Source: Coleophoma eucalyptorum
Lineage: Eukaryota; Ascomycota; Leotiomycetes; Helotiales; Dermateaceae
Reading direction: 5' to 3'
DNA: 64,000 bases
NCBI GenBank assembly: GCA_026120035.1
Contig: JALRME010000013.1
Span: 372,001 to 436,000 of the forward strand
Made by a program: the position numbers and the translations under genes. The notes beneath the pieces were generated by a model. It saw nothing but the letters and a program-made list of their open reading frames with translations. It was not told where the DNA came from and did no database searches. This document shows positions 34,988 through 46,500 of the stretch, piece after piece (the stretch's first letter is position 1; every line of letters starts with the position of its first letter).

Positions 34988-36533
34988 CTAACCGCAGCAA
35001 AGAGTCTTCATCAGCTTCTGGAAGCCCGACAATTGCGGTTCCGAGCCTCTCCCGTTTTGGTTTTGGTTCTGCATAGTCGGTTGTGCGCTCATCCTTTGAG
35101 GTAGATTGTTCGAGCTGTTCTGGAATTGGGCCTGGGTTGAGCCTGTGGGAGTAGCGGCGTCTTGGAGTCCCCCCGCCGCTCCGCTGCTGCGTTTTGGGAC
35201 CAACCCGCCTTGGGCGTTTGGTCGATCGCGCGTCTTGCCCATCCCCGGCTTGATGGGGGATGGAGGCGGGGGTTGCGCGGCGTTTAAACGGGCGGCAGTG
35301 AGGTGGCCTGGTGTGCTAGCTCCTGCTCGTGTTGTTCCATGCAATTCTCTTTGTGATGCTCCCTGCTGGTTGTTTGGTGTATGGAGCATGTGCTGGGATG
35401 GGTGCTGCTTCATGGCTTCCCATCCCTTGCCGTTGTTGAGCTTCATCCAGTCGTACTCGCCATCCTCCACCTCTCCAGTGTTCTTCAAAGCTTGGGTGAA
35501 GAGATCCCGAAGGTAGTCGTAATCAGGAGTATCCTCGAATCCAAGGTTTCGTACGTAACTCAGGTACTTGTTAAATTCCTCTGGGAACCCGTCACAGAGA
35601 TCCTTGATAGCAGTGGTCTGCTTCTTCTCTCCAATCTTCTCGTACTTCTGCTTGTTGGTAGCAGCCTTCAATCCTTGCCATGGGAGTCCTCCTCGCAAGA
35701 AATACATGAATACATGTCCCAAAGCCTCCAAATCATCCCGTCTAGACTGCTCGCGTCCCAAATGTGTGTTGATACTCATATATCTTGCCGTTCCAGACAA
35801 GGACTTGCGCTCACGGTAGGGGATGTGCTGTTTCGTCTTAGGGTCACGATATTGCTTGGCCATACCAAAATCAACGACATGGATCACATTTGCGGCCTTA
35901 GAGCCGGGTCTGCCAATCAGGAAGTTGTCGGGCTTGATATCTCGATATATGAGGTTCTTTTCGTGAATTGTTTGGACTCTCGACAACTTTGGATGGTCAG
36001 CACAACATTTTCGGGTTGGAATGTAATATTTACCATCTGCTTTGCTACCATAACCACCGTCTTGATTGTGAATCTACGGTTGCAATGATCGAAGAGGTCC
36101 TCGAGAGATGGGCCGAGGAGGTCAATGACCAGAATGTTGTGGAGCCCCTCCTGGCCGAAGTAATAGACATTAGGAATACCAGCTGTTCAAAGGTTACTAG
36201 GATATCCTACACAGAAGCACACGGTGATACTGACGGCAGCCAACAAGAATTTTGTATGTTCTGTATTCGTCTCGCAATTGTGGAGCGTCACTCTTTCGAG
36301 GTTCCTGATCACGATACAAGTAAGCAATGGTTAGAGGGATTAGGGAAGAAGCTCGCATAGATCGAAATCGTAGCACAGAATGGATGAGGGAGAGATATAC
36401 GCACGAATTTGATAGCGACTTGTTGGTTGTTGAGGAGGTTGGTTCCTTCGAAAATTACACCGAAAGAGCCCTCTCCAATCTTCTTGCCGACTCGATAGTG
36501 CACACCGACGACATTGGAGGATGAGGAGGCCAT
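34988..36533 (-). CDS. Casein kinase I, palmitoylated (Yck type)
   Basis: Minus-strand exons 36533..36405, 36304..36235, 36182..36034 and 35986..34988 give 448 residues, all in frame. The kinase domain starts at about residue 13: glycine loop [12 protein letters not shown], invariant Lys in [27 protein letters not shown], catalytic loop [17 protein letters not shown] in [13 protein letters not shown], and the CK1-specific [20 protein letters not shown]. After about residue 300 follows a Pro/Gln/Asn-rich tail that ends [11 protein letters not shown]; the terminal Cys-Cys pair marks palmitoylation, as in the plasma-membrane Yck kinases, not the Hrr25 type. The third intron (47 nt) ends CAAAG, an AAG acceptor. 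The second donor is GTCAGT. These kinases act in nutrient sensing, endocytosis and morphogenesis. Confidence 0.95.
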
Positions 36534-37139
36534 CGGATGGGAGTCGTAAGGGGTACTCGTGTCGTAGGCGTTCGAGTCGAGCGTTGAGGACCGTCAACGC
36601 TGTCAGGAGGATGGTGTTACAACCACCTTGCGGATGCTTTGAGGAACGGGGTCGATGGAGATGAGGGAGGGAGGTTGAGGTGAGGTGAGGTGAGTAAAGG
36701 AACGCGAGGCTCTGTCGGGGAACTGGGCACTGCAGACTGCAGACTCTGGCAGACGAGACGAGACACGGACGGACAGGACCAGGGCAGGCGAAGTACAGAC
36801 CGACCGACCACGACCAACCACTGCGAAAATATCGGCAGAAAGGCTAGGAATAATGCATGTATGGAAGATGGGGGGGGGGAGGATGGGTAAATCAACAAAA
36901 CACCAGGCGGGCAAGAAAGGGAATGTTCGATGGAACAGGCGACAACAAAGGGAGGAATGAACAGACAGACTAGTGGTGACGGTCAGGACGCTCGTCTGCT
37001 TGGTGGTGGATTGTATTTGCGGAGTCAGGCAAGGCAGTTGGACGGTGTGGAGTGAGCACTTGGGATTAGGAGTAGTTTGGACTGCAGGTTGCATGTACAG
37101 TAGTAGGGTAGTGTAGAGCGAGGCGAGGCGAGCGAGGTT

Positions 37140-37275
37140 CGCTAAGGTAGGTAGGCTGGTAGGGTAGGCTAGGTGTTGGGTTGGGTTGGGACAGGAGGCC
37201 GTCAGGTCAGATCAGCTCGGTCGGGCAGGGCAGGACAGGGTAGGGCAGGGCAGGGCAGGGCAGGGACGGGGCGGT
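37140..37275 (+). repeat. G-rich tandem repeats (TAGG, TTGGG and GGGCA units)
   Basis: On the plus strand the tract contains GGTAGGTAGGC-type blocks, then TTGGGTTGGGTTGGG at about 37177-37191, and several tandem GGGCA units at about 37225-37263. Many runs of three or more G with loops of two to four bases satisfy the general pattern for G-quadruplexes. It lies about 0.6-0.75 kb upstream of the casein kinase I start codon, on its template side. Confidence 0.8.
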
Positions 37276-37774
37276 TCTACTGGCACGCTGTACTGTGCTG
37301 TATATACCACACGCCTCCTCACGACTATGTCCTCATGGGGTGCGAAGGCGTGGTACGGCAGGTAGCTATGTCACTCCCTCCCTGGCTTCCTCCCCTCCCT
37401 TCCGCCGTTCTTCCTCTTTGCTTCCTCTTCTCTGCTCCATCCGGCAAAGTCTGGGTCAGCCACGAGAAGGCCCCAAAGTCAAAGGTGAAGCGAAAGTGTA
37501 TGCCAATAAAGTGAAGTGGCCCCCTAACCTCCCTTTTCCGGGCTTCTAGGGCTCTGGGTCAGCGCTACAGGCTGCGAGGTCAGTCCAGCGGGTGCTAAAA
37601 CCTACGGATTAGGCAAGTCGACAGCCAGAATAGAGTATGTGCCTGGCCCCGTTGCCCCAAAAATAAACAAACCACTGGTGCCCGCGCCTATTTTCTTCTT
37701 TGCTCCGTTGCCTTCCCGCTCTAGAACACAACTGGAACAAACACTGCTCCAGTCCAGCTTCAACGCCATCACCG

Positions 37775-37872
37775 CTATCGCTGTTACTATCACCGTCACC
37801 GTCACTGTCACTGTCACTGTTATCGTCACCATCACCAGCACTAGCACCAGCACCAGCACCAGCACCACCATC
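37775..37872 (+). repeat. Six-base repeats (GTCACT and CACCAG units)
   Basis: Imperfect GTCACC/GTCACT units followed by CACCAG units. The period of six keeps frames open on both strands, so translated Thr/Val/Ser or Asp/Ser/Gly runs appear; this explains the apparent coding frames. Confidence 0.75.
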
Positions 37873-40027
37873 GCAACCGAGGGCCAACCCGAGATCACGA
37901 ACAACTCAGTTTCTCATCTCGTCTCATAGAGGAGATCGTCATCCAATCCACCGCTTGTGGCCCGTGACCCTACATGCTCTAGCTCTAAATGCATTGGACC
38001 GGTGTGAATAGGTGCAGCATCAGCAGCAGCATTGGCAGTGAGGGAGAGAAACAGAGCCCGCACAGATAAATCATGCGCTGCAGCACTCAAATTACTCAAC
38101 GCTTTTTGATGCACGTAGTACCTGGCTCTGCCATGTCCTCTCGTCGCTGTTGGATCGTTCATGGATGGAGTGGCCGGAATAAAGAGATTATCACTTTGGA
38201 GATTTGGATGCGGAAATTACTTCTTCCTACGGGGTACTTGTCACCCGCCGGAACTTTTTCTGTCTGGATCGGATTAGGCTTTCATAACAAAAACAAAAAA
38301 GGCCATTCATTACAGCTGCTAACTTGATTTTCTTTGCCTGCCTACCTCTTTTGCTTCGACCTAGCTAGCTACTTCCTCGATCCGCTTCCTCCTCCCTTGA
38401 ACTCAAGCACCAAGCAAAAAGGAAAAGAGAAACCGCCTCCATCCCACGCACCAGCCTCGCTCACTCACGTACTCACTCGCACACTCTCTTACTTTCCTCC
38501 CTTCCTTTCTCAAACACCGCCCTTTTGCGCATTGGCTTCTTTCGGGAAGGACCTCCGATCCCCAAAGTAAGGATCCTCTTCGTATTTTGATTGGCCGGGA
38601 AACTGAGGGAAAAGGGGCGTCTGCTCTTGTGCTTGGTGCTTTTGATGGGGTGAAGGCGTGCAAGGAGGCTTAGATGGCAAGCCACAATGTTCAGACTTTC
38701 AGTCCCCCGTAACGACCATCCATCCAGCGTACCAGTCGTTGCTGGTGAGAGGATTGGCATTTCTGGTTGGAGTAGCGCAGTAGACTTTTGTATGACTCAA
38801 GCGGAAGGGGGTTACAGCAACTCTCTATCTTTAACCTTAGATTCCTTTCCTATCTAGACCTGGTATCCTTTTAAAGTGCCCGTCAGTCCAGTTCCAGAAT
38901 CGTTGGAAGTGGTTGATTGATTGGTGGGGAAGCTTGGGCCTTGGGTCCCTCCTCTGTACTACGAGTACGACTACTACTAGTAGCCGCTCTATCAACGACG
39001 GAGATGAGATGAGAGCCGTGCAGCCGGCAAGACCCTATCAAGCGCAGTAACGTGCGAACCAGGGTAACAAGCTGCGTCGAATTGGGCCTTGTATTCAATC
39101 CTCTTGGAATAAGCATTCGGAGCATTATTATTCATCTCTGCACTGATTGATCACTACGAAAATCTATATTCTCAAATCATGTCAACTAGGACGCAACGTT
39201 CTACAGCTTACTCTTGGGTCACACTAAACGTCTTTGTTATGCCAATCCTTAAATTATTCACGACTTAAAACAAATGGACCTCGAGTTCAGCTCGAGAGTT
39301 CCGGATGGCTAAGGAATAATGCTTCAATTCAATAAAAGCATGACGTTTCTCACAAGGGATCGTGAACGAAAGAGGTAACGACCAGATCTAGAGTGTATCA
39401 CTGTGACATTAAATCGTGCCTTGTTTTTGCTCTTCCTTCAGCTATCTATCTACCATAAAGGCCGTTGCACACATCCATCCAGCTAGCCAGTTCTCTCTCG
39501 CGGGCTGCCAGAGCCCTACCCCAAAACTGCCACTCATATCAGTCCATGGTGAAAGAAAATGGGACCTCCCAAGCAAACAGAACTCCTGCAAAAGCGGACA
39601 AGATCAGTTGGTGGAAATGGTTGGGTATAAGTAAAAGGACGGAAAATTAAAGGACAAATGGTTTTATCAACAACAACGCTATGCAAGCAATGTACAAGCA
39701 AAAGGCCGAGAAGAATCCAGCCTCGAGAGATATGTATGTAAAGGTCCCAATTCTGCTGTGGAAAGAAGTGTCGAAGAATATGTTTTTACGACTGTGAATC
39801 GTGGATAGCAGGCTAGGAATGGGGATGTTCTTTAGCCCAGTCAAACGGTATTGACAGTATGGGAGCTTGAGGCGGCTACGCGCCTCGAGATGCCGGATAC
39901 CATGAGCAGGAAGAACCGTCCCAGCCTTGCAGTGGCCCTATCCTTGCCATATACTAAGCAGCTCGAACGGGTGCAGTCGCGTAACTCCCTTCCATAGTGT
40001 AGAGTTGCGGTATTCATTCTTTGGAGG

Positions 40028-42169
40028 TTATACATATCCCAGGCCACGGATGACACGAGCAGGGTTGCCGCAGGCAAGCACGTTTGGCGGCACGTCCTAA
40101 TTGATATCAGTCAGCAAAATGGATCAAATGACTTGTAAGATACTGCACAAGACATACTCTTGTTACTACCGATCCAGCTCCCACGGTACTATTGTAACCA
40201 ATCGTTCGTCCGGCCAGGATAGTTACTCCTCCTCCGATCCAACAGTCATTTTCTATGATGATCTTATTCCCCAAGTGAGGACCCTTGGACCCTAGTCGTC
40301 TCTTTGGGTCAACAGGAAGTGTTGCTGCATAGATATTGACATTTGGTCCGATCACACAACGATCCCCGATAGTGACCTCGCAAGTGTCTAAGATAGTGCA
40401 ATTCTTCCCAATATGGACTTCCTTTCCAATAGTGATGTTGTAGCCATAATCGCAGTTGAAAGGCGCCTCAACGGTCACATCTTCTCCAACTCGTCCAACA
40501 GGAGACAGTGGCGAGGCAAGTGAAGGAGATATGACATGCTCGCGGGGTTGCAGGATATCTCTGAACAGTCGAGAACGCTCCTCCGGAGAAACACCGTTAT
40601 TCGGGTTTGTACTGCTATTGAATCGCCAACAAGCACCATTGCATCGCTCACGCTCGAGTACAAGCTCCTTGTCGAATGGATGGTAGTAGCGCCCAGCGAG
40701 CATGTTCTCCTTGGCTGTGACGGTGCGGTTCGCGTTTGGATTCGAAATCGCGAGTTGTGCTGACTGCGCGACCATTTGGAGACTTGTGCGAGGACTCGGC
40801 GCGCTGGTAGGTGGATGTAGTAGGGTTGGGATTGTGGGATTTGCAGATTGTGGTGTCGCTAGTTCCTGAGCTTTGGGGTCCTGCCTGGTATGGTCGTGAA
40901 GAGGACCAGCTCTGGGAAAGTCGGTCTTTGGAAGACGGTCTGGGTATGCACTCGTCGAGGCACTAACCGGTGTAGCTGTCTGGCCTTGGTATGAAATCGC
41001 AGAAAGTCGGTTGTGCTCAGGACTAGCTGTTGAAGCGCTGGAGATGGTAGCACTAGGCTGGTTATCTTCCGCTCTGCCATGCTGAGGATCCACACGGAGC
41101 TGTTGGCCACGATATGCCGGTAAATCTCTCCGTGGTGGTGCAGGTGCCTGGTTGCTGAACGGCGAATGTTGCGAATATGCGCTCAAGGGGCTCTCATAAT
41201 CATTCTTCGATTGCAGAGGCACTGGGGCCTGCTTCTGCTCGGTTTTTGGCCATTGCCCACGAACCTGGTAGCCCGAGCATACGAAACCACCACGAAGACA
41301 ATTATTACCTATGTATGTTAGTAACAACAAAGTTGAAGGTAAGGCAAGACGTAGATGGTTGCCTGAAATTTGAACTTACACTCTGGTTTGTTCTCGTCAC
41401 ATTTCTTCTTTCTTCTCCGGCAAGTCATGCAACCAGTTTTTGTGCGATTGCTGAAGTTTCTTTTGCGCTTCTTCAAATCTGACTGTGGGGAATCGCCATC
41501 TCTCAAATACTGCTGTCCATACTGCATTGTCGACTTGCTGTCGTCCACGGGAGTTCCATGGGCGTATTCATTCTGGGTATCCAGCCTTTGTGTTTCTCGC
41601 TGAATTACTTCTCCAAGATGTTGCTCATCGGCCATCTGCATCTGCTGCTGAGGGTTTTCGGAGCGACGATACCACGAATCTCCACCAGCAGAGTCTGCAT
41701 ATGGTGTTTGCGCAGAATATGAATCACGTGGATCGGCATGTGGTGGTGGAGGTCTCATTGCATCTTCTCGTGAAGAATCTGGCTCGGAACTTGCGGTGGT
41801 GGGTGTTGCCTTCGTTGAAGGCATGGTATGGGCATGGTAACTCATTACTGCTGGTTGCTGATCGACAGATCCTGATCTCTTTCGCTTGTGCGAAGTATCA
41901 CTCTCGTAAGAGCCATTTGGTGGGTAGGATGAACGTCCTGAAGCTCGCTCTCCCCCAGGCCACTCTTCCCTTGACGTAGTGATGGTAAGTTTCTCATGCC
42001 CAGGAGGAGAAATCCTAGGTTGTCCATTCGGTCGCTCATCAGATCCCCTACGAGCAGGTCCATTACTGCTCATACTCGCTACCGGAGCATTCTGGCTCTG
42101 GTCTTTGCCATTGACCGCAGTAAAACCTGGCAAGTCCGGGTGCTTAGAGTGTTCACCAGCAGCAGCCAT
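40028..42169 (-). CDS. Zn2Cys6 protein fused to maltose-O-acetyltransferase-like domain
   Basis: Minus-strand exons 42169..41380, 41308..40158 and 40096..40028; 669 residues from the only available ATG. The frame is also open upstream to about 42387 without an ATG, so a longer, non-AUG-started form (up to about 733 residues from TTG 42361) is possible. A Ser/Pro-rich region precedes the zinc cluster CMTCRRRKKKCDENKPEC, NNC, then C after six residues: perfect C-x2-C-x6-C-x6-C-x2-C-x6-C, cut by a 71-nt intron inside the fourth Cys codon. After a disordered linker come a Mac domain (ENMLAGRYYHPFDKELVLER) and a left-handed beta-helix of hexapeptide repeats (NITIGKEVHIGKNCTILDTC, WIGGGVTILAGRTIG), closed by DVPPNVLACGNPARVIRG from exon 3. 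The position of the catalytic His (family THP) is Leu (ATLPVDP, codon 40319-40317). It may be a DNA-binding metabolite sensor rather than an enzyme. Confidence 0.9.
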
Positions 42170-43535
42170 GTTGACTTCTGCTGATTCGTCCCCAGCTATT
42201 TTCCCACTTCCGAGGATGGGTGGTTTCTCCAAGATTCTTCGTGCCAGACCTTCTAGGTCTGCACGTCCCAGCGCTGGACTCTTATCTGTCGCCGTGATGG
42301 AATTCTCAGACGCCCTTGAGGTTGAATAGTCTCTCTCCTTGCCGCGAGAGTGTAAACTCAAAAGTAACGGGATTCGTCTCCAGGACCAATGTTATATCTA
42401 CAAGAGCTCCAAGGATATACGACGGTGGAGCCCACAGTGGGTTAGACTGAAAAGCCCCTTGCTTCCGGTAAAGAATATGTGGTGGTGGGATTCTTCAAGA
42501 CTTCTGTGTCAATCAAATGCACCCTTTCCGTAAGGTGGCGGTGCGGATTAGATGACGATGTCCGGCGGTTCCCCCTCGAATATTGTGCTGTTCTGATGGG
42601 TAAGACTCAGCTACCCCTCCAAAACTCTCTTCAGCCCAGCAGCTTCCACACCACTCTCAATTAGATTCCCTTGCACTGCAACTATAGTTCAGAGTTGTCC
42701 TTACGATCTTCCCGCTGCAAAGGAATGCTTCCGGAACGCAAGTGCCTGCGTTGCCGCCTGTGCTCTGGGCCCTGAAAGTCTGAAGTCTCAGATACACGTG
42801 AAATGAAATGAATGGACTCGACTGGACTTGAGCACGGCAGAATTCGATGACCTAGGTGAACGTCTTGAAAACTCGAGCCCGTTGTCTCTTGCACTGTGTC
42901 CTTTGCTGTGAACAGCCTGACCAAGGTAAGAATGTCTGAAGCTATGTCTTTTTTCTTGTCTTGTCTGTCTGTCTCGCGAAGTGATCTTCTGATTCTGGTC
43001 TGATGGAAAAGCGGCTTTAGAGTCGCGCTTATTTCTGCCCGTTCCCGTTCCCAGCCAGGTACGCCTTGTCACTGTTTCGAAACGATAAGGACTCGACGAT
43101 GGGTAAGTATTCCTTTGGTTCGAATGGCGTGGTTTGAGATGTATGTCAAAGAGAAGACTCAAGAGTTGCTTCAGAGGATGGGAGTAGAGTGCCCCTCCAA
43201 TGCCCTAGTACCCTACCCTTTGCTTCCTTCTTCCGTGGTTGCAGCACAGCACAGCACAGACGGATCGCTGAAGTCAAAATACCCGACCGAACACGACAGG
43301 GCAAAGTGCGTGATAGGACGGTGATGGGTGGGGGGAAGGACAGGAATAATTGAGGTCAGCAGCTGTCGAAAGGTCTGGATCCGGGGATCTGGTAAGGAAG
43401 AGGCAGGAAACAGGAAAGAGAAGTAGTCGTGGGCTGGCGGCTGCCAATATATTGTTGCGCAGGTACTGGAGCTGGTCCTGGGTCCTAGTCTTATTTTCGA
43501 GATCCAGTCGTGCAAGCAGCAGCGCAAGAGCAATG
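42170..43535 (-). promoter_or_regulatory. Very long ATG-free leader region of the Zn2Cys6-acetyltransferase gene
   Basis: Reading the minus strand from 43535 down to 42170 there is no ATG in any frame over 1366 nt, while the plus strand of the same stretch has 24. The next upstream minus-strand ATG is at 43538. Such one-sided loss is expected of a scanned 5' leader under selection against upstream starts. Part of it (about 42361-42170) is open in the gene's frame and could be translated from a near-cognate start. Confidence 0.65.
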
Positions 43536-46500
43536 CATAGCACAAAACCGACAAGCAGAAGCAAGAGGAGGACGGACCAGACCACCCTTGTCTTGACATG
43601 CCCCATCCCTCCAACTTTGTGTCCCTCCTTCCTTCCTTCCATCCATCCATCTTTTCCAATCTCCATCCAGCAGCGTCGGGACGGGCGCGAGAGCAAGGTG
43701 CTAATACGGTAGGCTGGGTCTTCTGCGGCGGATCAGATGGGATTGACTTGCGCGCTTACCAAATCCGCTACCTGCGCTTCCCTGCACAAGCACCCACAGC
43801 ATACAGCAGCTGCATCCACGCTTGATGCGGTCGGTCGTCGTCAATCTGAAATGCGTTTCTGGGCTCGGCTGCGTCAAAGGCACAGGTGTGTACATGGCTG
43901 ATTCGTGTGAGTCTGGAACTGGCCCAATATTACGAGATGCCATGACCATGCCGCCGTTCTTCAATACAATTGTTCCTTTGTCTGAGATGTGGTCTGCCAG
44001 TCCTCCTCATTGCCGCATGACAGACAGTAGTTTGGTTCTGTGTCTCTCAAGTCAACACACTCTCGCACCACGACTTGTGGAAATGCCCCTTCATTTCAGC
44101 CACTGCCCTCCATCGCACATCTTTGCGATTGAAGATACGAATCACTGCCGCTCTTGACCGCATCACACACTCTCCGGGAAGGTCTCAGAAGCCACAGCGA
44201 AGACAGCTGAGCGGCTGGCGCTCACTTGCATCAGCGCCGCACATCCAAATCACCGCGCCTGCTGAGATCCCTGTTCTCTATGTTCATTGGCTGCTTCCGC
44301 TGTTATTGGTTGATGAGACTTCGGCGGTTATCTCGATTAGGGCAAGGCGGGGCCGTTTCGAGGCCAATCTTGACTTCGACATTGCTTTACTTGCTTTGCT
44401 TTGCTTTGCTTTGCTTGCTTGCAACCCAGTCCTGTACAGTATCATTATTTCACTTTACGACTCCCGGCGCCCACTGGTGGCGGTCTTGGCTTGGATTTTA
44501 CTCTCGCAGTTTTCCAACCGGAATACTGACGGCGACCTTTTCTAGCTCAGTTCGCATCTCGAACTCGTGTTCGAAGAACACATTTGGGCAGTTTTGAGTC
44601 TGTGTTGCCTGCGGGGCGTCAAAGTAGCACTTCCAGCGTCGGCAAGGTACAATGCCCACTTTGCCGCGCCAGCAGCATCACACATACCTTACAGTACTGT
44701 ACTAACCCCACCCACACCTGTCTGTCAGCCGACTTGGGAACAATACCGGTAAGTCGCTTCGATCCCCGGCTTCGACCCTTAGGAAGCTTCAGCGAAGCGC
44801 TGGTCCTCATACCCTGTCAATCTGGTCAACGCGTTCTAATCTGTGAGTATTACGCTATACCGACTAGATCCATACTGGTCGACGAGAGTCACAGATTTTG
44901 GATGGCAGTAGTGTGACGTACACTCTTAAATCTTCACCACCATATTCTAGGACGTGGGCGTCTGTTGGATTGTACTCGGTTGTGCTGTCGTGAAACTGTA
45001 AGGCTCCAGGTTGGTGGACAATAATAGCATTTTCAAGGCTGCGGGTTAGTAATGTTGGTAATACGGAGGGGTGCCTTTTTTCGGAGCACAGTTGCTTGTC
45101 GCCATGGGATGAGCAACGAGGAATCATGTTAGTTCTGGGTTGGCGAATCAATGCTCTTGGACGACGTAGTCACATCACATCCCAGCCTACGAGCATCTGG
45201 CTTGTTTCTTATCACACTCGAAGCTTGAAGCTTTCCCGCGCCAAACCGTTCTATCCAAGGAACAGCAAGCTACACGATCAGACATGCGCTAAGAACGTCT
45301 TGGTGTGAACTCTATAACTTGCTCCCGCACAACTCCGTCAGGCAATTGCACGGAAGTAAGCCGGCACTTGAGCCATTGATACACGCGACGTAGGCCGGCG
45401 GCCAGGTTGGTTCATAGAATATGGGCCAACGGCCAGATCCCAAAGACCGCTTCTGTTACACGTCGGCAAACGTCAGTTCACAATGCTCGCAGAGCTGACA
45501 AACAAGAACCAGTCCCGGAATGGGCTTTACTCATAGCCGTACGTGCCATCTGTCGCTCAAGTCGCAGTTCTTCCTGATTGGAAACATGGCTACCACACCT
45601 TAAAGGGGAGCAAGGGACACATCCTATTCGTTCTATGCACGATGGCAAGCAGCCTACCATTCGCCGCACCTGGATGTCGATAAAGCAGCGACCCAACTGT
45701 AGAAAATTAGCCGCGGATTTCCACTTATTCTTTTCGCTGGGAAGTAAGTCGTCGTACTCTTGGATTGTGCAAACTGGAAAGGATGCGTGGATCCTTGATG
45801 ATGGAAACTGCCCCCTGCATCTAACTTCACATTTACACCACCAACACTTTGCTTTTCTCAAGTTTTTGTCCTTTATGACAGCGGAAATCGTCCAATAATG
45901 CAAGGTTGTAGAGCCAGCTTCTGCAAGTCTTGTTCGAAATATTCACATCTATCAACCAGGATTCAACGACCAAGGCTTGACGTGCTCAATTAAAGATGAC
46001 CACATGATCGGACTACCTAGAAAGTGCAGGGCTGGAGATGGTCTGAATATAGCCACTCAAGCGACGTTGCCGCGATCTGAAGACGGCTTTAGCCGCTCTA
46101 GTGCGTTCGTGTTCTGATTGTTCGCCAGCAAAGTACGGGGGTCCTTACGGGTCAAGGTCTCGAGGTCTGTATATCACCTGCATGCGAGAATGCAACTTGC
46201 TTGCAGGAACCAGGATGAGGAATGCCTTGAGAGCCGAGGTCCGTTGCTGTACTGCACTGTACTTATTAGTCGCCCGATCATTACACTTCGCGCGCGAGAC
46301 AGAAATCCCACCGTCGATCGAGACGGTGGCAAGTATGTCTGCCCAAAGTGCTCCAACGGATGCATGCAAGCAGATTGAAGCATGTTTTCTCATGGGATAC
46401 ACGCAGCCAATTTGTTTTCGTTTCTAGACTGTTTGAAATGCGGATTGCTCTGTTCCTTTACAATCTCACGCACAATATCACCGGCGAGCCATTGGATTCC

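Larger units (their letters stand above)
36534..40027. other. 3.5-kb gene-poor region upstream of casein kinase I
   Basis: It holds the promoter and leader of the kinase gene (right to left) and the 3' end of the Zn2Cys6 gene. The first 318 nt upstream of the kinase start have no ATG on the minus strand. G-rich and CACCAG-type repeats are listed separately. Repeat-driven open frames (for example 37602-37929 on both strands) are not taken as genes. No domain-bearing frame was found. Confidence 0.5.

Noticed and set aside
37602..37929. Frames of 92-100 codons on both strands with Thr/Val/Ser or Asp/Ser repeats
   Set aside because: Caused by six-base tandem repeats that keep all frames open.
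43274..43696. Minus-strand 140-codon frame with a hydrophobic stretch (SVLLLLLLVGFVLCIALALL)
   Set aside because: Membrane-like segment, but it lies in the putative leader or promoter of the fusion gene, and the hydrophobic run derives from simple CT-rich sequence. Could be an upstream frame; no other support.
44541..44580. A-box-like TAGCTCAGT with GTTCGAAG
   Set aside because: Boxes only about 25 nt apart, too close for a tRNA; no stems.
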